Under the pieces are notes generated by a model, which had not been told where the DNA came from, did no database searches, and saw only the letters and a list, made by a program, of their open reading frames with translations. Positions 53,380 through 64,000 of a stretch of 64,000 bases of DNA are shown in pieces (positions within the stretch are counted from its first letter, which is position 1; each line of letters opens with the position of its first letter). A program made the position numbers and the translations under genes. Where the stretch lies: assembly GCA_023078555.1 (NCBI GenBank), contig CM041197.1:7968842-8032841 (forward strand), given 5' to 3'. This DNA comes from Ulva prolifera. Lineage: Eukaryota > Chlorophyta > Ulvophyceae > Ulvales > Ulvaceae.

Positions 53380-56300
53380 TAGCGCATCGCTCTCTTCCCG
53401 AAATCTCTAGGATGATTCCACGCTTCTGAGGTCACCCGCACTGCTTGCCGAGTGCTTCCGACCCAAAGCAAAATCCGCACAGCGTCGCTCAATGGCGTCA
53501 TTGTCCAAAGATACTCATGGCCTGAATCCAGGAAGAATTCCTCCATCACACAGTGGCCCCCAAAGGCATCAAGAGTCAATCAGCGCAGCCATGGGATGTC
53601 CAGGCGCTGTCACCCTTGGGTGGCTGGAGTGGAGTCGCTCCACAATTACTGCAATGGCCCGGGTTCCACCACCACCTGCATTGTCCGTGACACACGCGGT
53701 CCACGTGGCAGGTAATCCCGGCAATGTCTGGGTTCATCCAGCCCTAAACACGTTCGTGATTGGGGGCCTCCTCCCACGGAGCACGAGTGACCCTCGTGCC
53801 CTCCGCGCGGTGGCCACGGCTCGAGAGGACCGCGAGGTTCGCGGCGCTCCACCGGCGCAGCTCCTGCCCGATTGCGACCGCGGAGCGCACGACAGCCCGT
53901 GCCGCAGCACGCATGCCCAGCATTGTCACGGCGAAGGCAACGGATGAGAATACGAATGACGTCGCCGTCAGCAGCAGAGACGCACTGGGCCTGCAGCACA
54001 CGCGGCCATCGGTCACCGGGCTCCGCATCGCAGTGATGGTGTGGCATCACCAGCGGCGATTCCCGCAGCTGAGCATCGAGGAGGTTGCTGCAGGGCTGTG
54101 GATGGCAAAGATACGTGCAGTATGCGTTTTCGAAAACCAGACCGGGCATCACGCTTCACCCAGACTGGCGGCAGCCTCAGCACCCCGAGCGGCGGACAGA
54201 ACGGCAGTGTACGCTATCGACACTTCGAGACAGGCACACCGCATAGCGCATGGGTCAGTGGCGTTGAGTTGATTCCCACATTTCATGTTTCACATTTCAA
54301 ACACAGCAGTGGACAAAAGGCATGACGGGCAGCGATGGCTACCGTTCCTTGTCATTTGCGACAGCTTAGACCATCCCAGAAAGGCTGCACACCCGAATCA
54401 CCCATGTTTGTGGTACTGCTATGCCTCAAACAGCAGCTCGAGTGCACAGCTGCTCACACGCGAAAGCAGCAGACGTGGTGTTCAGATAAAACAACAATGC
54501 ATGAAGTCAGGCTGACTACCTTAAATTTTACGGCACCACGCTGACTACCACCTAGTCCCTTAGCTGCCCGCGCAGCTTAAGTGTGAGCTCGAGCTACCCC
54601 AAGCAGGACAACATCAGTACAGCGTGGAGGGCGTGAATGGATGGATGCAGCACTGACGGCGAGCGTGGATAGAACGTGTGAGGGTGCTTGGCACACCTGG
54701 TTGTGGCTTGGGGGGCCTGGGTGGAAGGCTCGGCAAGGAGGCTCAGGAGCTTGATCAGTGTGACCGACAGCAGCCCGAGCTCGCAGATGAAAGATGCGAT
54801 GTGGACGCCCAGAAAGACCCTGCATGACACCCACGCACGGTCATGCATACTGGAGCACCATGCAGAGGTGCTGAGCTGTGTCACCCCCGCGAAACATCGT
54901 GCTGGGGGGACATGCATGCGGCCCTTGAGCCAGCATTCTGCCTTCCCATGGCTTGTCTCCAACGGCGCCAGCTGCGAACGACTTCGACATTGTCGGGAGA
55001 GCATGGAAAGTGCTGACAGAGCGACAGGTGCAGAGGTGGGTGCTGCCACGCACTTGTGTTTGCTTCTGCTGACATCGGCACGCCCGAGGCTGCTGCCACT
55101 CATTGCAAGGTATGTGCCCAGGCCCAGGTCCACGGCGGCCAGGAATCCCCCGACGCCCGCCAACGCCTGCCACCGCTGGCAGCCTCCTGGCGCCCCGAAC
55201 CAGAAGCAGGGCTGCTGCGCCTGGACACAATGCATCAGAGGCATAAGGAGTTGTCGCCCTGCGTCTTCTGCGGGGTTGCGACGCAAGGCGGAGATGCGGG
55301 ATGCAGGGCGGAGATGCAGGATGCATGGAGGCCTGAGACGTGGGCATGTGCGGTTATGCGGTGCTGACCCCCAGCTTACTTGGCGGCCACTGGAGTACTG
55401 CTGTAGTGTAAAGTAAAAGGAATTCTGTATTCACTTAGCCCGTTGTGCACCGCCGCCATCTCCATTGCGGCGCTGTCTGCGGCCATCTCGCACACGATGG
55501 GGCAAAGAGAAAGGAATCGCCAGAACAGACCTCGACCATGCAATCATGCATGTCACACATGTATGATATATGTAGCATATACATGATATATGTAGCAGCG
55601 CAGGCATCTCTGTCAGCACTTGGAGGTGCCCTCACACCTTGGTCGACCTCTATAACATGCTTTTGCAGAGGTCCGCTGAGCCGTGAGCAAGCGTGGTCAT
55701 ATGGCGCGACACATGTGTGAACGTCGACACTCGTGCTTGAGCAGGAGAACAAGAGAATTTGGCAAGTGTTCAGAGCAGGAAGCCTGTGTCCCTGGAGTCC
55801 TCTCAGGTTTGGTGTCCACGCCAGGATGCTGCGCCTGCTGGTACAGACGTGGCACAGCAACAATGCCAGAAACGACGCCACCGGATCGTGGGCATGCTGA
55901 GCAGCTCTCGCTGGCAGATCAGACATCCAAGACGCCATTCTAAGGAAACCGGCATGAATGAAGACACCCAGGGCGAACACCCCTTGAAGCAACAGCAGGT
56001 ACCAGGCACACAGCCTGCGCATAGGCATCAGCGACTGCCCCAAGGATGACAGAGTTATGGCAGATATCAGATCTCTCGAGGTAGGCTCGGAGGCAAGGGC
56101 GCCACACCATTTCCAGCATCTCGCGAACGACCATCATGTCCGTGATGGCATCTGTCAGACGCACGACGCGGACTGTTGTGTCTGCCAAGGGTACCACAAG
56201 AGACCTGCAGCACAGAGCCTAGTGCTGTGAGTGCATGCAAGGCAAGCGGCTGTGCTGGCCTGCCCTGCACTGCAGCACTCCTGCAGAACACTACGAGTCG

Positions 56301-57000
56301 CCTGCTCTACATCGCAATGCTTGTGTGAGGTCGAGAGGCTTCAACAACGCCAGCCATGGTCCATAGACGAGAGGGATGCGCACGCGTGCGGATGCGGTGG
56401 AGAATCTGGATCCCATGCACCCAATGTGGCCGCAAAAGCCCAGCACCACATCCGGACAGCACTGGTCAGGACAAAGGTGAGCCTGTGGCCAAATGGGACG
56501 AACTCGATTGGGCCCACCATGAGGCGAGAAGAGAACCCGATTTGGATCAGGATCGCAGGAAGCACAAGGGCATAGTATGCCTTGGACTTGTTGATATCTG
56601 GGCCATGGATCCACAACATCAGCGCCGAGGTCAAGTGACAGACAGCATACACTGCCACAGGGGCATGGTGATCCCATCTCAGCGGCCTACTGGCTATGCT
56701 GAGGAAGCATGTGTTCATGATCAGCGCGCTGAAGTTGGCCAGAGTGCAGCAGCTCGCAGCAACACGAGGCTCCGTGTGGATGTTACTCCAACCTGGCAGA
56801 GCTTCAGATCGCATGCCCAGGCGTCCAGCAAGTTCAAATAAGGGTCTAGCTGCATTTCTTTCGTCAGAGGTCGAAACGTGCGGGTCTGGCTTTGCTTTGG
56901 ACGATACACAAGTGTCCATGCTGTGAGGTGGCAGGGGCACCACTGCACATGCGGCCATTGTTCCTGTGGCACATACATCAAATTCAGATCGAGATTTAAC
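53380..57000 (-). CDS. Probable polytopic membrane protein, multi-exon, incomplete model
   Basis: Several minus-strand open segments look like exons of one membrane protein. About 56800-56420 holds three or four hydrophobic spans (VYAVCHLTSALMLWI, YYALVLPAILIQI, TFVLTSAVRMWCWAFAA). About 56190-56010 reads TDAITDMMVVREMLEMVW. About 56040-55900 has WYLLLLQGVFALGVFIHAGF. About 55220-55060 has GGFLAAVDLGLGTYLAMSG. About 54817-54700 follows an ATGCAG acceptor and has FLGVHIASFICELGLL. From 53990, after CTGCAG, comes SASLLLTATSFVFSSVAF with an Arg-rich tail, and about 53579-53380 holds VMEEFFLDSGHEYLW. Exon limits, order and integrity are not settled; the segments at 56.0 kb overlap in different frames, so an intron or frameshift is missing. 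A receptor- or transporter-like protein is possible, but no family is recognised. Confidence 0.4.
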
Positions 57001-57852
57001 GCCACTGGCGTATATTGTGCACACTACAACGCAGCTGCTGGTACCGGTGCACTTCGCACACACCTGCAAGGCAGGTGATGATTTCAGGCACTTCGCACCG
57101 TCACCTTGCAAAGCCACCTACATCCAGTGGAACCAACCTTGAGCCACATTGGTGAAAGTACGATCGATTGTGGTAGCCTGCAGCACAGCTGGACAGGTAT
57201 ATACTGGTAACAATGGGCGACAGCACCGCTGGGTGCTGTGCAACATCAATCCGACCGCGTGCACGGAAGTTTCACACCCGATTCCTGTGTCGGTATCGGG
57301 TTTGTGGAACGGTGAAACGATAGGAGTAAGATTGCAGCGCGACGGAAAGAGAGCTCATGCATAGCGCTGCGGACATGCCAGCACCAAACACATCACCTCT
57401 GTTTCCTAACGGCGAAAATTTCCTTGCGAGACAAGGCTCGTCAGATCCATAGAATGCAAGTAAGAAGACGATCTGTCCTGTTGATCGTTTCAGCCATCTT
57501 CGTTGTGGTACAGCGCGGTCGTTGCCTTCACCCTGCAAACATGAGAAATTGAGCGGACACAGCGCATGTCAGGCCCTAGAAAGTAACGAGGCGGCCAAGT
57601 CTATACGTGGGCCTTGTGCGTGCGGCATCACTCATGCTGCTGAGCGCTCTTGCAAGGATTCGGTGTCATGTCACTGCTGTAGCGCGCGCTACGCTGTAGA
57701 CGTGAATGTGATCGTTGTTGTTCTGCATCAAAGCGGGAGCATGCACTCTTTCCGTGGCTCACAAAGGCGCGTCTCAAATTTCAAACCATCCTCTGCTCCT
57801 TCGCACGCCAGGCTTGTTCAGGAGACAGAGACTGTGCTGATGCAGGCGCGAC

Positions 57853-60800
57853 ATGGATATCACTGGCGTGCCTGACAATCATGTATGCTCAGCAGGGCGT
57901 GCTGCTCGTTATGCCGCACCCACGATTGGCAGCATGCTGCCTTCCTACTCCAACTACCAGAACGAGTTCATTATCAACGCGTTCTCGCGTGTTGGATTCC
58001 AAAGCATTCATGACCTACCTGCAGACATCGCATCGAACTCAGTCGTTCAGCGTAGGCTGGCTATCCAGGAAGCTGCCAAGACCTTTATGCCTGGTGCGGT
58101 CAGCTTCACAGCAAGGCCACCTGTGATGTCAAAATTTTCGAAGAAAACGTCACAGTCCATGCGACATGCAGGCCTGCAGAAAACGTGCAACTCCATACGT
58201 AATCAGTGTACCTTGTTTTCTACTTTTGATTACATCCCACACGATTACGATGCCGCTCAACAACAAGCAAATGCCGACCGGGCTCAAAGTAAGGCAGCTC
58301 AATCTAAGGTCAGCCTCCACCAACTTGTCGTCAGCAACTTGAATTCAGAGCAGCGGCATGGCCTGTTTTCAATCGGACAAAACAGTAGATTGCAGGAACA
58401 GACTTTATCTCTGCTGCAACAGCCCATACCACACAAGCACCTTGGCTTGATGGGTTCCTCGACGGCGCATGCTATCCATACCTGAGCAGTCCGTTTGAGG
58501 CGGAAGACGTTCAGCGACTGCAAGATTCCTTTGCTGCCAAAATGGCTGAGGTCAGCAGCGAGCCATTTGTCCCTGCTGCCAATGGCTCGCACTTGACCGA
58601 CATCCCAACAAAAGCAGCAAAGGATTCTATGCAACGGATGCTGTTGCACATCATTCGTGAAGATTGGCCTGGGACCGATGTATGCTTTACAACATGCATG
58701 TTGGGACAACGGCATTCTATCTGGAAGAGCATGCGATGAATGCGACTTGGCATGCTGTCTAGGTTGCACGCTTGACGCACGGACCAGCAAGTGGAACACA
58801 TATATCTGATTACCCCGTACAAGAATGCAATCGCGGAGCATGTCAACGTGTTTCATGTGTCCATGCTGCGAATGTAAGCGCTCTTGCTAGCTAGTGGCCA
58901 TCCCGTCAAATCAAAAGCACACCTAGACTGCATAACTAAAAGAGCCATGACATTTGGACCAACTGGATCCCCTTTCCAAGCTCGATAACTGGGAACCTGC
59001 AAGCCACACTTGTTGGATTTATTTTGTTTTGTTTCAGGAATAATCTTCTCCAGAAGCATGCATGGTAACTTGATGCAATTTTGAAGCGAACAGGCAGGCG
59101 GAATACAGAGTGCTGATGCAAGGGCTTCATCTGAGCTTTGCAGGTGAGCCTGTACGACAATGCGTCTGAGTTTTGGATCGTCGTTGTGGGCTTGCGCAAA
59201 GTGGACCGCCCGGCCGGACTAGCGGCATATATGCACCTCTTGCTCCAAGCCAACGATGTTATTCGGGCATTCCGGCTCTCCAAGGTGGTCGAGCATTGGG
59301 ACATCACGCCTGGCAATGGGAATGCTTACTATGCACGTGCGCTCCTGTGCTCCTATGTCTTGCCGCCTCATCTGCAGCTGCAACATGCATGTTTACTGCT
59401 GAGCTCTGGCATTCGGACCTGCCTTCACTGTTGGTATTATGTTCAACTGGCGTATTGATTTAGTCGGCGGTGTGTGCTTGAGATTTGATGCCGCCAAGTT
59501 TTGTTTGGTTTTTTTGTGTTCTACATCGTGCTTTGCATCACGCGCTCCATTGTGTGTTCTATCATGCGTGTACCACCCCTGACTACCTCTACCCCTCCCC
59601 CTATCTCCTGGCAAAGCCAAAGCTACTTGATACAGCGTCCTGATCCTGCACTGCAGCAAACAACGCTTCTGCCACACAGTGAAACCATTTTCGCTCGCGG
59701 GTAGCAAGTCCAAGCTTTGCTAGTTCATGGGTACAGGTTGTGTGACATGCGTGACTTGTTCACTGTTGCTGTTGATTGGTGCAAGTGCGATGTGTATTTC
59801 GCACGCCAGAAGCCTCATGGACACCATGGATGCACGCAGCGGTGTGCGCCAGGTTGTAAGCTGCTCGGCACAGGTCCAAGCCATACCCCAGCTCCATGCC
59901 ACTGCTAACCGCCTGTCATCACATTGGGCATTTAGTTCTTGGATTGGAGAATTCTCCAGGCTCTTCAAGATGACTCTTCTCTGGCTGAATCACTGACAGG
60001 AAGTGTGCCATGTACAGTGCGGCCGCCATGGGTACCGCAGAATGTCAGAGACGCCTTCTTCACACTGCACCCGGAGCAGCGCTCTTACCAGATGCTGGCT
60101 GCCTGTCAGCATATGAGCGGATGAGCCCTAGGGCTACATGCTCAGGATGCAAGTGTACGCACAGCAGCATGCCGCCCTGAATTCACTGACACCTGTCACT
60201 GGTGGCAGGACTATAACCTCCTGCATTGAGCGACGATGCTCAATTGAAGGCCACCTGGTTTGGCAGGGTCTGCAGCAAGGCCGCCAATATGGCGCTCGAA
60301 GGTTGTATGGGAATGGCTGTGAGCATATTCCTTCACATCAACGATTTGGCATGTGAAAGGAGCTGGCGCCAGAGCTCTGTGGTGTCGTGTGTGATGAAAT
60401 GTAAGCGGCAACTGGGGGCATGGTGGTCACGTGGATAAGAAAGACATTGATGATGACTGCCAACTCCGACTGTTTTGCAGCATTCACCACTGTCATTTCA
60501 GAGTGAGCTCGTTTGAAGCATCATGTGGGACGAAGACATGAGCAGATTTGTGGTGTGCAGCACACCAGGATGCAATCAACGGCTTTGGCGCCATGCTGTC
60601 AGATACATGTTAGCATCAGAACAATCTTGCGCACTCGCAAGTGCAATCAGCGGAAAGAACACATACCTGTCATTTGTTGCAATCAGGTGAATGCAGAAGT
60701 GCTGCAGGTCCATATGGAGACATACACTTTAATCAAATACAAATTGAGTACAGCCCAGGCAATTGTGGCTTCGACGTCCCCAGTGTCAACGTGTTACACT

Positions 60801-61640
60801 GGTTGTGCCCGGCCATTAAAACACCCGCAACCACGCTCAAGGAAAACCTGACGTTCCTTGCTGTTGAGGACTTCTCAACTGTCCCCATACACATGCAGCA
60901 AAGAACGAACACAACATTCAGCCACGACGTCACATGCTTAATACAGCCAATGAACAATGGGCCTGAACTGTTGGATACTGTGGCAAGTTGGGATCCCAGC
61001 TGAACGCCGCTAAGACGAGAGGTTTAAACACCCTGGGCCAGAGAGCAGCAACAAAAGACAGCAAGGCAAAATATTCATCTCACCATCTGCCTTGTCCATG
61101 TGCTTGTAAGCACCAGCTTGTTTGCTTCGTTCATGTGCCAGTCTACGAATGCAGTGAGCATCCAGGGTTGTACACTTGAGCCAACTTCCGCGTCGACTAC
61201 AATTGATGTCTTGAGCAGATCAGTTACCGAAAGCTGCTTGCTTGCTTGGCTTGGCCCCGGCGGCACTGTCCATATCATCCTGTGCTACGTCACCGGCCGC
61301 AAGAACCCTTGCCCCGATACCTCCGTCACTCAAACTGCTGTCAACATCTGCATGCACAACAGTTGCTGAGACACAACTGAGATGGGGGCACAGGATGGTG
61401 ACCAATCTACAATTGCACTGTTGGGAAATGTCCAGAGCTGAGTGAGATGTATCCACCACAGCAGGCTATCTTACATGAGCAGGTTGCGATTGGCTCAGAA
61501 TACAGTGTCCTTGTCCGATTTCTACATATGTTTTGCTACATTTCGATTGAAATCATACTTATCCCACAGCGCCGCAATTTACCGGCTGCACGATCTATCA
61601 CATTGCATCACATTCGCACATGCGTAGTCAGAGGACAGTG
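57853..61640 (+). CDS. Orphan multi-exon gene 2, unknown function, partly modelled
   Basis: Three exons join cleanly: about 57853-58288 (SYSNYQNEFIINAFSRVGF, KFSKKTSQSMRHAG), 58423-58679 (PWLDGFLDGACYPYLSSPFE) and 59144-59336 (YDNASEFWIVVVGLRKVDRP). Their introns are GTAAGG...CAACAG and GTATGC...TTGCAG, with matching phases 1 and 0. Further coding-like segments follow without secure joins: 59957-60110 (ESLTGSVPCTVRPPWVPQNV), 60240-60420 (ANMALEGCMGMAVSIFLHIN), 60523-60688 (MWDEDMSRFVVCSTPGCNQR), 60700-61003 (GFDVPSVNVLHWLCPAIKTP) and 61447-61590 (MYPPQQAILHEQVAIGSEYS). I recognise no domain. Codon use is A/T-ending and unlike the kinase or clpX, as in the orphan gene at 22.6 kb. The start is uncertain and upstream exons are possible. 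It may be a transferred or transposon-borne gene. Confidence 0.5.
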
Positions 61641-62289
61641 AGCAGTGTCCTGCTGCAGCAAGGACGCCAGATTCACGACTCGAGGTTGAAAAAGACGCAG
61701 CAGTGAACCTTAATGCCTTGCGACATGACATACGCTGCAAAACGTGGCTTGGGCACCTCAATGGGCACCGTTTGCTAAAGGCGCCACGGTCCATGTGCAC
61801 AAACACACACTCAAGTGCATATATGGGGTACGTGCATGTTGATGGCTGACATGCCGGGCGTTCTGCCGCGGGTAGCCGGCGTTCGTTTGACTCTACCAAT
61901 AAGGAAAGGCTGCAAGGCACCGTGCAGTGTGGGCAGCAAGAGTAACACGCGGTCTCAGCCATTCATGGTGATACGGTACACAAAAACCTGCAGGGCTGTG
62001 CACCGCTCCCCACTGGCCATGTGGCGCGCAGGCAGGTGATATCCAGTCGCATCGGCCCCCTGCTGCACACAGGACTGGGACCGACCCTGACACGCACCGC
62101 CAAATCACGCAGGACTGTCTGGTAAAGGACAGTTTGTGTACATGGGCTCTGGCAGAACACGCCACGAGACCGTGAACCACTGCACCGAAGGCACGCCTAT
62201 ATACCTGCGAAACAAGTACTACAGTGCCATGGTTGTACGTTCGTGCTTCTGTCTGTTTCGAAGATTGCGGAGACACGGATGAACAGCGG

Positions 62290-63652
62290 GTTTTGGCCGG
62301 TTCTGGCCAGACCAGCAGGCACAGGGCGGGCTGGGGCGCACCGTCGGCGTCGAGCACGACGTCGCAGGCGGCGTGCCGCGGCGCCTCGAAGCGGGCGTCG
62401 AGCAGGAGGTCCTCCAGCAGCGAGCGCAGGCCGCGCGCGCCCGTGCCGCGCCGCCGGGCCTCGGCCGCGATGCTGCGCTGCGCGCCGTCCGTCACGGAGA
62501 GGCGCGCCCCGTGCCGTGCGAGCAGCGCCTGGTACTGCCGCAGCACGGCGTTGCGGGGCTCCGTCATCGCCCGCACGAGCTCCTGCAGGCCAGCAGCGGC
62601 TGCAGTGGGCGAGATGAGAGGAGCGATGCGGATGAGAGTAGCGATGCGGGGACGAAACGCGGTGGGCAAGCACAGCAGGCCACCGTCAACTTTCGTCCGC
62701 TCTATCACGGAACCTTTTTGCATCTCCTGGCAAATCGCCACGTGTAGCCCCAACCTCATGTGATTTGTTTCTCACCATCGGTGAACGTCAAGGGCGGGTC
62801 CGAGCCCCCCATGCCACAGCAGCGATACGGACGCGTGCCGCAGCCCACCACCGCTATTCAGGAAATGGCCGTACGCTGGCAATGATTCATCGATTGACTA
62901 GATAGCGGGAGTGCTACCTGCTCGGCCAGAATCAATCCCCGTTCAAGCACCGCAGGCTCAGCCCACAGGCATGTGAGCGAGCCACTCGGCAGACAAGTAC
63001 GCGGGCGATGAGCACATCCAGTCGCCAGGAATGCACACACAGCAGGGCGCACCTCCTCTGTGAGGCTTGCGAGCGGCGCAACAGATGGGAAGCGCCCGAC
63101 AAACTCTGGAATCAGCCCAAAGCTGATCAGGTCCGAGGAATTGGTCTTCATCACCATCTCCGTCATCTCCGCGCCGCCACCTCCGCTACCCCGGGGCCCC
63201 CCTCGCAGGCCCCCCTCCACCTGCTCCGCCGCGCGCAGCGGCCGCGCAAACCCGAGCCCCGGCGCATGCACCCGGTCCGCCACGATGCGGCCAAGCCCAG
63301 TGAACGCCCCGGCCGCGATGAACAGAATGTTGCCGGTGTCTAGGGTGATGTTGCCGTCGCGGCCGCCGCCGGGGCCCCCGCCACCGCCGCCCGGGCCCCC
63401 CCGGCCCGGCACACCCGGCCCGCGCGCCGCGGGCACCGTCACCGACGCGCCCTCGACCAGCTTGAGCAGCGCCTGCTGGACGCCCTCACCACTGACGTCG
63501 CGGCTGGCGGAGCCGAGGGAGGTGGAGCGCCGCGCGATCTTGTCGATCTCGTCGATGAAGACGATGCCGCGCTGTGCGGCGGCGACGTCGTTGCCGGCGG
63601 CGCCGAGCAGCGCGGTGAGGATGCTCTCCACGTCATCGCCGACATACCCCGC
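62290..63652 (-). CDS. clpX: ATP-dependent Clp protease unfoldase subunit ClpX, C-terminal exons (partial)
   Basis: Two minus-strand exons are clear: 63652-63053 (200 codons) and 62582 to about 62290, joined in phase 0 by a GTGCGC...CTGCAG intron. The first holds [12 protein letters not shown], the Walker [26 protein letters not shown], sensor 1 ([10 protein letters not shown]) and the arginine-finger segment [10 protein letters not shown]. The second holds [13 protein letters not shown] and the sensor 2 motif [14 protein letters not shown]. ClpX unfolds tagged proteins for ClpP in mitochondria or plastids. The zinc-finger domain, Walker A and targeting peptide must lie beyond 64 kb. A Gly/Arg/Pro-rich segment ([16 protein letters not shown]) sits between the pore region and sensor 1, where bacterial proteins have a shorter loop. 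The true 3' end is uncertain: the frame stays open to 61893 but loses ClpX character after about 62330, so a further intron is likely. Codons are strongly G/C-ending. Confidence 0.95.
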
Positions 63653-63820
63653 CTGCAGTTGTAGGTATATGCATATGTACACTGGGATATCAATCAAGAT
63701 CCGCACGGATATGGGTGCAGGCATACGACATGTCAATTGGTGTGGGCACAGGCGGGGGGGGGGGAGGGGCACATAAATTCTGAACAGCGCGGATGTGCGA
63801 CACAGACGAACGGCTGCATG

Positions 63821-63926
63821 CCTCATTGCGGACCGGTGTCAGACCAACATGTTTCGCTTTGCGCATTTGCAGGCCTCATTGCGGACCGGTGTCAGACCAA
63901 CATGTTTCGCTTTGCGCATTTGCAGG
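63821..63926. repeat. Perfect tandem duplication, 2 x 53 bp, in a clpX intron
   Basis: The 53-bp unit beginning CCTCATTGCGGACCGGTGTC and ending GCATTTGCAGG occurs at 63821 and 63874 with no difference. It lies upstream of the first clpX exon in the window, on the intron side. A perfect repeat implies a recent event or an assembly artefact. Confidence 0.9.
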
Positions 63927-64000
63927 CACGGCTGCGCCATGCGCTCCGAAGCTTATGGCTGTAGGTGGCGATCGAGGAATTCGCTCGCTTCCGCATGTGA

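Overview
This is a nuclear window from a GC-rich unicellular eukaryote, probably a microalga or similar protist. Genes are broken by spliceosomal introns of roughly 70 to 730 bp. Most 5' splice sites read GTGCG(C/T/G) and most 3' sites read TGCAG. One gene encodes the organelle-type Clp protease unfoldase ClpX, and non-LTR retrotransposons are abundant. The taxon cannot be fixed from the sequence alone. GTGCG donors, and a TGTAA motif at the end of the retrotransposon 3' tails, recall green algae, but this is only a hint. Nothing looks bacterial: there are no operons, rRNAs, recognisable tRNAs or CRISPR arrays.

Layout. 1-5.1 kb (+): the 3' part of a receptor-like kinase gene with seven exons here (beta-helix-like ectodomain, transmembrane helix, Pro/Gly/Tyr-rich linker, Ser/Thr kinase). 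5.1-7.8 kb: no recognisable gene. 7.9-12.6 kb (-): a LINE with one open frame of 1572 codons (APE endonuclease plus reverse transcriptase) ending in a CATA microsatellite tail. 12.6-22.4 kb: repeats, inverted repeats and locus A. 22.6-26.1 kb (+): a seven-exon orphan gene. 26-35 kb: satellite-like 172-bp repeats, poly-G and a decayed second LINE family. 35-50.3 kb: loci B, C, D (+) and E (-), mixed with two more decayed LINE copies, a 100-bp palindromic MITE-like insertion and a 196-bp CA repeat. 53.4-57 kb (-): exons of a probable polytopic membrane protein. 57.85-61.6 kb (+): a second orphan multi-exon gene. 62.3-63.65 kb (-): the C-terminal exons of clpX, whose 5' part lies beyond the right edge.

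The most interesting feature is a dispersed family of five secreted-protein genes (loci A-E, 17.6-50.3 kb). Each has a 33-45 nt first coding exon that encodes only a start Met and the hydrophobic part of a signal peptide. A phase-0 intron of 369-547 bp follows, then one exon carrying the whole mature protein. Exon 2 usually opens with Ala-Ala/Val-Leu-Thr, and a Gly-Arg-(Pro/Ser)-Leu-Pro motif follows in A, B and C. A and B also share a promoter block (ACCATGGGCGGCA, then TATAAAAGCGG) and a 5'-UTR intron that I count as 662 nt in both. The mature proteins differ strongly: His/Gly-rich (A, B), short basic (C), acidic collagen-like Gly-X-X (D) and Lys/Pro-rich basic (E). This fits a rapidly diversifying set of extracellular matrix, wall or scale proteins, but the function is inference.

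The second theme is one LINE family whose short 3' tails (core GGTGCTACC ... TTGTAACAC) are scattered through the window on both strands. Three copies keep decayed coding sequence, which identifies the otherwise anonymous repeats as retrotransposon 3' ends.
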